A stretch of DNA of 64,000 nucleotides, taken from positions 1 through 64,000 of the forward strand of contig MU832266.1 in NCBI GenBank assembly GCA_029204225.1. The letters run 5' to 3'. This document shows, one piece after another, positions 1 through 9,520 of this stretch (position 1 is its first letter; every line of letters begins with the position of its first letter). The position numbers and the translations under genes are program-made. The stretch is from Diphasiastrum complanatum. Its lineage: Eukaryota > Streptophyta > Lycopodiopsida > Lycopodiales > Lycopodiaceae. The notes under the pieces were generated by a model that saw only the letters and a list, made by a program, of their open reading frames with translations, was not told the origin of the DNA and ran no database searches.

Positions 1-404
1 AGAGTAAGGTGCTCGGCGAAGGTTCTCAAAATGGCATATTGCTGATCATTCACCTAACTCGGAAAAAGGTACTTTTTCTGGAAAAGAACCTTTGCCCAAC
101 TTAGTATAGATATATCTGAATTGGATGTATAATCTGAAAGTTCAACGAAGGTTTCCAATACTATATGGGCAACATATGACCAAAACAATGATTTTATAAG
201 TCATTTTTCATCAAAATTATCTTCTGAAAATACTTTCCTTCCTCTTTTTCCACTCTAATAACTTTTTTGACTTTGCTCATCAGTCTTTCCTCATTTTTTC
301 TTCTTTTCTCTATTTTTTTTTAACTGTCTTCTCCAAATGAAATTAACAATTAAGTAGTGAAAACAAAAAAACTGAAAAACAGATAAAAGGAAAAATCATT
401 TGGA
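1..404 (-). repeat. Flank downstream of a gypsy pol, possible LTR part
   Basis: No gene is visible. This stretch lies just downstream (minus-strand sense) of a gypsy pol C-terminus, where the 3' untranslated part and LTR would be expected. It contains two CGAAGGTT motifs (about 17-24 and 145-152) of the kind that recur at 15480-15850 and 24730-25600. I could not place an LTR edge or a polypurine tract with confidence. Confidence 0.3.
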
Positions 405-604
405 TCATGCTTGCTGAACTGGCGGAGCAGGCTGCCAAAACTTGCATAATCGGCTGCCATTTACAGGAGTATCAAACCATTTTTCGTCCAAGTGCTCAAG
501 AATCACTGCTCCATAGTTCAGGATTTCCTTCACTCTATACGGGCCTTTACCGGTAAACTTCAATTTTCCCTTGATCGGTTTGGTTTTGTACATCAATGCG
601 AGAT
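405..604 (-). pseudogene. gypsy pol C-terminal domain after integrase
   Basis: The 63-residue frame holds the typical gypsy pol tail: a basic Lys-rich start, a GPY-like motif (GKGPYRVKEIL), an acidic/glycine turn and the closing FDTPVNGSRL segment, corresponding to the common PING/PVNG end of plant gypsy pol. It binds no known substrate on its own; in the family it is the C-terminal DNA-binding part of integrase. The frame upstream (605-760) has lost similarity. The same domain recurs at 16193-16440 with an equivalent DTPINGG end, so both copies belong to one lineage. Confidence 0.7.
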
Positions 605-762
605 CTCCTGCTTTCAGATCTTTTTTGTGTAATCAACGATTGTGCCATGTCTTACGATGGGCTTTCTCTGCTGCTAATGCATGAACTGTCATCAATCTTG
701 TTTCACACCAATTTGTGCAACGCTTCATGACGTAGTTGTAAAGACTTATCATCATTTAACCA

Positions 763-1323
763 TTATGTTGCCGCTATGAGTAGAGATGGTATTAAAAATT
801 CAATCGGCATGACAACATCTTGACCATAAACTAGTTGAAAGGGTGTTTGATTTGTACTACTTTTGTAAGCAGTTCTGAATGCCCATAATGTTGCATGCAG
901 TTTATGTTCCCAATCAGATCGACTCGCTTCAACTGTTTTTGTCATAATAGTGCAGAGAATCTTATTGGAAGATTTAGCTTGGCCATTCTCTCTGGGATAA
1001 TAAGGATTACTTAATCTGTGTATAGCAAAAAAATCTTCCAGTATACACTTTATCATTTGATTAACAAAGTGTGTACCCCGGTCATTGACAATCTCAATCG
1101 GACATCCAAATCTAATAGTAATATTTTCGTAGAGAAATTTGACTGTGGATTTTGCATCAGCAACTTTGACAGCTTTGGCTTCAACCCACTTGGTCATATA
1201 ATCAGTTGCTATGATGATGTATCGGGTCTGAGATCCTCGCGCAGCAGGGATGAATAGAACCAACATAATCCAGTCCCCCTTTTTCAAATGGTGCTTGCGA
1301 TAAAACTGGATGTAAGGGTCCAT
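763..1323 (-). pseudogene. gypsy integrase catalytic core (degraded)
   Basis: The 186-residue frame contains the integrase core that inserts element cDNA into the genome. Visible parts are the Asp of IIIATDYMTKWVEA, the second Asp in IVNDRGTHFVN, and the third catalytic region NPYYPRENGQAKSSNK, where the usual Glu after GQ(A/V) is replaced (normally GQVE, here GQAK). That substitution would remove the third acidic residue. The conserved tail TAYKSSTNQTPFQLVYG follows. The HHCC/H2C2 zinc part lies in the neighbouring frame at 1407-1600. Comparison with the fragment at 17940-18215 shows the same WVEAK motif. Confidence 0.8.
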
Positions 1324-1406
1324 TTCTATCTAGTAGGCCGTTGTGCTAGCTGGCAAACATCACATGTCTGAATATAATTTTTTGTGTCCTTATGAAGCGT
1401 AGGCCA

Positions 1407-1961
1407 CTAACAACTTGATTGCAAAAGTTTCGAAACAATAATATTTGTAAAGAAGTGTCCTTCGCCCATGCCATCATGTGAAAACATGATTAAATTTGAT
1501 ATTTTATGCGGTAAAACACATCTACGTAGAATATTGTTTGATCCACGACGATACAATTGTCCTGCAATCAATTGATAAGGTTGAGCCTTACGAATCAATT
1601 GCCTCTTCTGTACTTTTGTCAAAGAGTCATCCGGTTGTCCTAGCAACAGATACTCAACAATATTCGCTGCCCACTCAGGTACTGCCTCTATATAGAATAA
1701 TGCAGCATTTGGTAATTCATCATCCACTTCTGTATTAACTGGTGCGGATTCAATTCGCGAAACGTGGTCGGCTAGATAATGTCGCTTCCCCTTACGAACC
1801 ACAATTCGAAAGTCAAATTCAGTCAATAACAGTAACCATCTTGCAATACACCCAGTATTGCACATCTTGTTTACCAAGTAAAATAATGGCTGGTGATCCG
1901 TATAAAATACAAAGTGCGTTTCCATGAGGTAATGACGAAATTTCTGTACAGAAAAAATCAT
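1407..1961 (-). pseudogene. gypsy RNase H C-terminal half and linker
   Basis: This frame has the gypsy RNase H signature TDHQPLFYLV followed by WLLLLTEFDFRIVVRKGKRHYLADHVSRIE, which is the conserved end of RNase H (R-W-L-L-L and the ADHVSR/ADALSR motif). After about 100 residues of linker comes CVLPHKISNLIMFSHDGMGEGHF, matching the zinc-binding head of integrase (H..H region), although the cysteines expected further on are lost where the frame ends. It acts in the virus-like particle to degrade the RNA strand. The frame is broken from the RT frame by a stop at about 1962. Confidence 0.75.
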
Positions 1962-1963
1962 GG

Positions 1964-2368
1964 CTAACGCTTCACGTTTTGTTGTTGAATAGTTCTTCTC
2001 CGGATCTGTAAGCTATCTGCTTGCAAATCGTATTGGATAGTCCTTCTTATAGTCACTGGCTGCGTCAAAACTGATCCAATTGCATATTTTGAAGCATCAG
2101 TGTGAACATGGAACTCAATCTTCCAATATGGAGAATGCAGTATTAGTGCTGAAATTAATGCTTTTTTTAATTTTTCAAAGGTTTCTAATGCCTCTACTGT
2201 CCAAGTAGGAACAATAGTCAGTTTATATATAGGTCTTGCTAAATCCTCAAAGAAGATAATTTGATAACAGTTCGCATGACCCAAAAAACACATAAACTCC
2301 ACGAATTGTTGTTGGTGGTGGCAATTCCACAATAACCTTGATTTTAGAATAATATGTGGCAATGCCAT
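1964..2368 (-). pseudogene. gypsy RT thumb and RNase H N-terminal half
   Basis: The frame contains GHANCYQIIFFEDLARPIYKL, equivalent to the gypsy connection motif G..NYYR.FI..FA.I..PL..L, then the segment ALETFEKLKKALISALIL, and FHVHTDASKYAIGSVLTQ, the first catalytic Asp block of RNase H. It joins the RT palm upstream (2415-2829) to RNase H downstream (1407-1961). Stops and shifts at both junctions show decay. The last 30 residues run out of homology. Confidence 0.75.
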
Positions 2369-2414
2369 GTCTCGATATCACATGTCCAAGCACAACTCCG
2401 TGGGAAACCCATAT

Positions 2415-2829
2415 CTAGCATTTTTCTGGATTTAGGAAAATTTGATACTTGCGACATCTTTCAAGTACTTTCTCCAATTGATCCAGGTGGTCTATATCTG
2501 TGCTATGGACTCCAAGGTCATCCAAGTAAATTTCAAGAAATTTTTGTAGATAATCTTTAAAAGCAAATTGCATTACTCTTTGGAACGAATTTGGTGTATT
2601 ACAGAGTCCAAACGACATTACTTTGTAAGCATAGGTGTCCCATTCTGTTGCAAAAGCTATTTTGTGACAATCTGCAGGTGCAATCTTGACCTGGTTGTAA
2701 CCACTAAATCCATCCAGAAAACTATAAGCTTCCGCTCTAGCAAGGTGGTCCAAAATGCTTTTAGTAAAAGGTAACAGAAAGTGATCCTTATGCATCACTT
2801 TGTTCAAGGCCTTGAGATTCACACAATTC
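2415..2829 (-). pseudogene. gypsy reverse transcriptase palm/fingers (5' truncated)
   Basis: The frame starts within the RT fingers (VNLKALNKVMHKDHF, like VDYRALNKVTVKDRYP), continues through FSGYNQVKIAP, FATEWDTYAYKVMSFGLCNTPNSFQRVM and the catalytic YLDD box (IYLDDLGVHS), and ends in the LE.CRK...L.NPEKC motif. These are the conserved RT blocks 2 to 6 in order. Block 1 and everything upstream are missing: similarity stops at about 2829, after which unrelated C-rich DNA begins. The breakpoint is therefore an insertion or recombination edge. Confidence 0.85.
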
Positions 2830-3036
2830 TAGGTTCCCTAGCACTCCTCGCTTATTTTTTTTGCTGTCGCTATCCGCATATCGCTACCACGCGCCCATTC
2901 ACTCAGATCCCCATAGCACTTCCCTCTCCACACGTCGTAGCGATACGCCATCTCCTATATCGTCATCATGCGTCTCATGTCTCCGATACCCATTGTTCTG
3001 TCTGTTGGGCGCGTCATAGTGATACCATAGCTTGAA

Positions 3037-3480
3037 ATGGCCCGTACTAAGCAGACAACACATCTTTCTACATTTGTCCCACCTCCTCGTCCTCCTGTAG
3101 AAAGGGCAGTGGGCACTGGTAGGAGAGTAGGTCGTCCGAGAAGTCCATGGCTAAGGGATATCAGGAGACTATAGAGGACAACTAATCTCCTGATTCCCCA
3201 TGCTCCTTTCTACAGGTCTGTGAGATTAGTGACAAGGTCACTCTCACATGATGTTCGCTAGAACATAACGGCCCTGGAAGCCCTCCATACTGCCTATGAG
3301 GACTTTTAGGTTAAATTCTATGAGGACTCTACTCTTTGCACTGTGCACGCCAAGAGAGTTACCCTCATGCCTCAGGACATGCATCTTGTCATGAGACTGA
3401 GGAGTACATACGATCAAGCTTTTAAGAGTAGCTTCACCTCTACGCCACCACCTACAGAGAGAGGGCATGTTCCTCAATGA
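3037..3480 (+). pseudogene. Histone H3-like pseudogene (divergent H3 / CENH3-like)
   Basis: Translated from the ATG at 3037, the frame starts MARTKQT, the N-terminus of histone H3 and most plant CENH3 proteins, followed by a divergent tail about ten residues shorter than canonical H3. From LRDIRR onward it aligns without gaps to the H3 fold: alphaN (LRDIRR), NLLI..PFYRSVR (alpha1), ALEALHTAYEDF (alpha2), then EDSTLCTVHAKRVTLMPQD and RLRS (alpha3). By hand, about 38 of 82 fold residues match canonical H3. Three in-frame amber codons occur at 3172, 3259 and 3307, at positions of H3 Q55, F78 and L92; the first reading-frame end is TGA at 3478. There are no indels. Loop 1 has canonical H3 length, whereas CENH3 usually has a longer one; TLM rather than TIM is CENH3-like. 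No introns interrupt it, so a retrocopy is possible. Family assignment to H3 is firm, the subtype is not. Confidence 0.8.
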
Positions 3481-4434
3481 AGAAGGAGAAAGTGGACCAA
3501 GCCCACCAGGCCTGCCAGGTTAAGGGTAGTACACAGCCCCGACGAGTCACCATCCCCCCCTCATATCTCTCGTCCTTTGGTTGGACTATCACTCCAGTCT
3601 GCCCAACGTTCTTCTCCTCCCATTTCTACCATCACTATTCCAATCCCCTCTGCCATCACCACGATAATAACTCATGTTTCCACCACCATAGTTTCAAGTC
3701 CAATCACTACCATTTCTCTCGCAACACCTCTTCCACCACCCTTCGTAACTCTTCCACCAGTGGATGGTTGGGATACTTAGGCATTGGGATGCTGGACTAC
3801 CTTGACAGGTCTCCAGAGTCAGCTTCACCAAATGCTCTCTGAGAGAGCTGTTGAGCAATCTTGCGGCCAATTGGTGGCGGTGCAACCATTGCGGACCTTG
3901 ACTGCTCAGGTCACGCAGTTGAACAAAGAGAAAGAAAAAGAGAGGAAAGAAAGCCATGAACTGGTCCATCAACTAACCGAGCAGCTCAAAAGACAGAACA
4001 AGCAGCCCAACAACAGCAACAACTGGTGATCGACCTCCAGGCCTAGGTTCTCCAAGAAAAGACAGCGTAGCAAACGTATCAATCCGACTGCCAACACTTG
4101 GTCTTGAAACAAACAGCGTTGGAGCAAGAACGCGAATCTCTCCGAGCCTCTAGGAGATGGCTCAAAGATTATGTCTGCCAATTGGAGCGCAATGTCTCTA
4201 AGGAACAAACAGAAAATCAGCGGGCCCAGGACAATCTCAAGACTCAGCAGCAGCCCTAGAACTGAAGGTCCAATAGGCAGGCCAGCAGGTGCAGGCCATC
4301 CAGACTGCTCTAGATCAGATGGTCACAATAGCAGAAGATGAATCACCGGCCGCTCAGAAATTGCAAAGGAAGCGCGCCGAGTATTACAAGGACCATTCTG
4401 GTCGGGTGCTACATACATACCAAGATGGTTCTAG
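3481..4434 (+). pseudogene. Ser/Thr/Pro-rich and coiled-coil continuation of the H3-like frame
   Basis: The frame of the H3-like block continues after its TGA with a basic start (RRRKWTKP), a Ser/Pro/Thr/Ile-rich stretch (about 3560-3770) ending PLPPPFVTLPPV, a TAG at 3778, then a charged coiled coil (LTAQVTQLNKEKEKERKESHE) to a TGA at 4027. A frameshift near 4000 opens the other frame, where the coiled coil goes on (QQQQQLVIDLQA, LEQERESLRASRRWLKDYV, QLERNVSKEQTE) and a third frame carries QAIQTALDQMVTIAEDE and LQRKRAEYYKDH to about 4430. I do not recognise the protein. Its layout resembles the minus-strand block at 28640-29455. Whether H3-like and coiled-coil parts were ever one protein is inference from the shared frame. 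Confidence 0.45.
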
Positions 4435-6689
<2,255 letters not shown>

Positions 6690-7260
6690 GTACAGATTGC
6701 CCTATGCCGACTAAGAGCCCCCATGTGGGTGGTTTCTTGCATGAAGACCGGCAGCTGAACAAGGACCCGGACATGGATTCAACGATAAATGAAGTACTGG
6801 AAGAACTTTCAAAGCTAAAGAATGATATAGACAACCTTGCAGCAGAGCAGCCCCACCATTAGACAACAGAGGGCAAAACAAGCAAGGGAAAAATTACTAT
6901 TGACATAGACGAGCTAGATGAAGATATGGAGGAAGAGTGGGACCGACAGGAGCATCAAGAGCCGGACCAGCATCAAGACCAGCAAGACCAGCAAGAGCAG
7001 CAAGACCAGGCACAGAAGACTAGCAAAAGCAGCAACAAGACCAAGAGCAGAAAGGCCAGGCATAACAGGACCATCAGACAGCGCATGATCGTCGACAGGA
7101 GGAACAACAGGAGGATGTGTATGTGGATGTAGAAAATGAAGCGGCAGGTGATGAAGATGAAGGGCCCCAAAAAGAGAAAACAACAGGGGAGGAGGCCAGG
7201 GTAGAGAAGGCTGAAACTCTACACACTTCTGAACCTAAGATAGGTGAAGATCTATGTGAC
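6690..7260 (+). pseudogene. Acidic Gln/Asp-rich exon-like block of a broken gene
   Basis: A plausible 3' splice site (CATAATCAG) ends at about 6689. From ATG 6704 the frame reads a short helical, acidic segment (STINEVLEELSKLKNDIDNL), has one TAG at 6860, and goes on in the same frame to a repeat of Asp-Gln-Gln and Gln-Glu-Gln units (about 6950-7015). A frameshift near 7015-7030 passes the Gln/Glu-rich reading to a second frame (DVYVDVENEAAGDEDEG, ending about 7277). I do not recognise the protein. Its position 300 bp before the FCP1-like block in the same orientation suggests these are two exons of one dead gene, but that link is inference. Confidence 0.4.
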
Positions 7261-7561
7261 AATACTCTATTATCATAGTTATGTCCCTTAAAAAGATAAA
7301 ACGCTCCATACCATATAACATTAAAACTTGTGCAAGCAAAATATAACACGTGCACACTCTATTGCACTAAAATTAGAATAATGCTACCTAGCGTGCTATG
7401 AAGTGTGACCAAATTCACCGAGTGATCAGTGTCACCACTATCTAATATGTTAAGAAGACACTTGTTATTATTAAAAGGGAAACAAGACGTTTGTTTTTTT
7501 TCTATTGTGCAATGTGAATCTCATTATGGTGATGTCATTTTCTTGTTTTTATGTGTTTGTA

Positions 7562-7915
7562 GCACCCACCCCTTGGTGGATAAAAGATGAGAATATTCCA
7601 ACGACGACCAGGGCCCCCAACACTGATGACATTCCAGCTAGGGCCAGTAGGCTGCTCGTCCCCGATATAAACGGGGTGCTGTTAAATACTTACGGAACAT
7701 ATCTGAATGGCCCTTTTGTAAAATGCTTCAAGAGAAACATAATCTGAGTGCACGAACACTGCTGTTGTTTTCTGAGGCCCGGGGCTAATGTGTTTTTGCA
7801 AAAACTAACCGAGGCAGGAGTGCAAATCATTATATGGAGCAGCATCAGACATTCGAAGGTCATGAAAATACTGCGTACCTGCTTCCGTGAAGAAATGCAA
7901 CAAAGAATTTCCAAA
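7562..7915 (+). pseudogene. FCP1/SCP-like HAD phosphatase exon (pseudogene fragment)
   Basis: One frame runs from a possible acceptor (TTTGTAG, 7556-7562) to a possible donor (CCAAAG/GTAGCT, about 7915). It reads RLLVPDINGVLL, corresponding to the FCP1-family motif I block (L-V-L-D-x-N/D-G-x-L), and then FLRPGANVFLQKL and GVQIIIWSSIRHSKVMKIL, matching the conserved RPG..EFL and V.VWTS/WSS blocks with motif II. A single in-frame TGA at 7747 separates the two. In this family the enzyme removes phosphate from RNA polymerase II CTD or related Ser/Thr sites; the first Asp of the DxDxT motif is kept, but the third position is Asn as in plant relatives. Motif III is not present here. It is a fragment with one nonsense codon. 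Family assignment rests on motif reading by eye. Confidence 0.6.
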
Positions 7916-8089
7916 GGTAGCTCAACATTTAACATAATAACACTTGTGATCACATTGTCATCTCAGGATTATTAAAGCATATGAGCTCAATTAGCTCACA
8001 ACAATGTATTCAACAATACCTGCAAAATAAATTATCAATACTTTTGTGGTACTTTCTACTAGTTATTTTGTGCTTTTAATACCAATTGT

Positions 8090-8860
8090 CTAAATTTCGG
8101 TACATTTTGATAGTATTTTAGACCCAAGCTGAAACTGTTTCCAAGACTTGGTAGGCCATTGGACAAATGTTCCCAAGACTTGGTAGGTCGTTGCAAGGTC
8201 TAGGGGACCGACCGGCAGGTTGGTTCTAATTGAGGCTTGGTGAGATGTTGTCCAAATGATCTGTACGTCGTCGTCATCATCTTCAATGAGGTTTTCTGGC
8301 ATTGGCATGTTGTCAAGTGCGGTGGAGTTAGCACAATCTGCAATGATGCTGCAAAGGTTGTCTACACAAATGTATCATCGAGTAATGGTTTGTCGCCCTC
8401 GACAGCTCTTGGGGGTGAAGTGGGAGGTGTGAGAGAGGTGGCGGTGGTTTGGAGAGGTGCAAGAATGGATTGCTCGAAGGATGGAATGATAGGAACGGTG
8501 GGAAACTGAAGGACTGTGTTGAAAATGGAGGGAGACAGAGGGAGTGAGGAGCCTTTTGGGGGTGGCGAGAGGTTAATGAGATTCATCCAAATGAGGGTGT
8601 CAGGAGAAAGTTGTGAATCGAGGGGGTTGATATTGAGAAGGGAGGTAGAAGTGGATGCAGGAGGTATGGAAGAGTCGATGGTGATGGTAGGAGTAGAAGA
8701 TGGAAGAGTGGCCACTATGGAAGGTGAGTGAATGGGAGCGATAGGAGCAGAAGTGGTGGCAACGGTGGATGATTGTGCGAAAGGAGAAGCAGTGGTTGTG
8801 GAAGAAGCTGAGGTAGGATGTGATGGTGCGGTGCGTTGACGTGTGGTAGGAGGGCTAGTG
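8090..8860 (-). pseudogene. Ser/Thr/Pro-rich coding-like locus, 3' part
   Basis: On the minus strand, 8362-8715 reads as a low-complexity Ser/Thr/Pro protein (TITIDSSIPPASTST, LSPPPKGSSLPLSPS), and 8090-8308 in another frame carries an acidic stretch (ENLIEDDDDDVQIIW). It continues the reading of 14284-15309; the two halves were one locus before the copia element at 8861-14283 inserted, as shown by the 5-bp duplication GAAGA at both edges. No domain is recognised. Composition is like the linker of the H3-like locus and of 28640-29455, which may mean one gag-like family. Confidence 0.4.
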
Positions 8861-8865
8861 GAAGA

Positions 8866-9520
8866 TGTGAAAAATACAGATCCTAAGTGGATCTAAACTC
8901 CAAGATCATTGGCTTGAATGCTTGCACTCCAAACTACATAAGCTAGGAATTGGCAACACATTCTATGCTACCTAGAATGCAAAGAACTTGATCAAAAAGC
9001 ATTTATCACAAATGGAAACTTCCATAAACATCAAGTGCGGCCCAAAATAGCATTATACAGTCCATAATACATCAGCCTACCACTTTTGGAAAGCACCTAA
9101 GATCATACACAATAGCTTGAAGACAATACACACAACAATGCTCTCAATGGAGGAAGAAACAATGACAATGATCTATTGATCTCAATGAAGCATACAAAAG
9201 GTTTCTCCAACCTGTTCTCCACGACTTCCCTACTATTTATGGATGAGGAAGATGACTCTCTCTCCTCTCTCTAGAAGGTACTTGACCCTAGATATTCCCT
9301 ATATAGGAAAAATAGCTAAAAATGGCTTATATGACCAAAATACATCAAAATGGTCTCATTTTGAAGGGTATGAAGTTTGACACTTCATCATACTGAAAAC
9401 ATACAGTAAATAAAAACATTGTGGCCTGGTTCACACGTTCAAAACTCCAGAACCAAAACTATTTACAATTTTAGCCAATTTAGGCCTCAAACTAGCTAGG
9501 AAATGTTGACAATTTTCACA
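8866..9520 (-). repeat. Copia 3' LTR (left copy on the plus strand)
   Basis: 655 bp, starting TGTGAAAAATACAG and ending AATTTTCACA on the plus strand. It differs from 13624-14278 at four positions that I could see, all in the last 130 bp of the plus-strand copy. The first bases of U3 supply the stop codon of pol. Confidence 0.95.

Larger units (their letters stand above)
405..2829 (-). mobile_element. Ty3/gypsy retrotransposon pol remnant
   Basis: Read on the minus strand, the domains follow gypsy order: reverse transcriptase, RNase H, H2C2-type linker, integrase core, then the short pol C-terminal domain. This order (RT-RH before IN) separates Ty3/gypsy from Ty1/copia, where IN precedes RT. 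Frames are interrupted by stops and shifts between domains, so the copy is dead. Homology stops abruptly at about 2829, inside the N-terminal part of RT. Protease and gag are not present next to it. Fragments of a related gypsy occur at 16193-16440 and 17940-18215. Confidence 0.85.
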
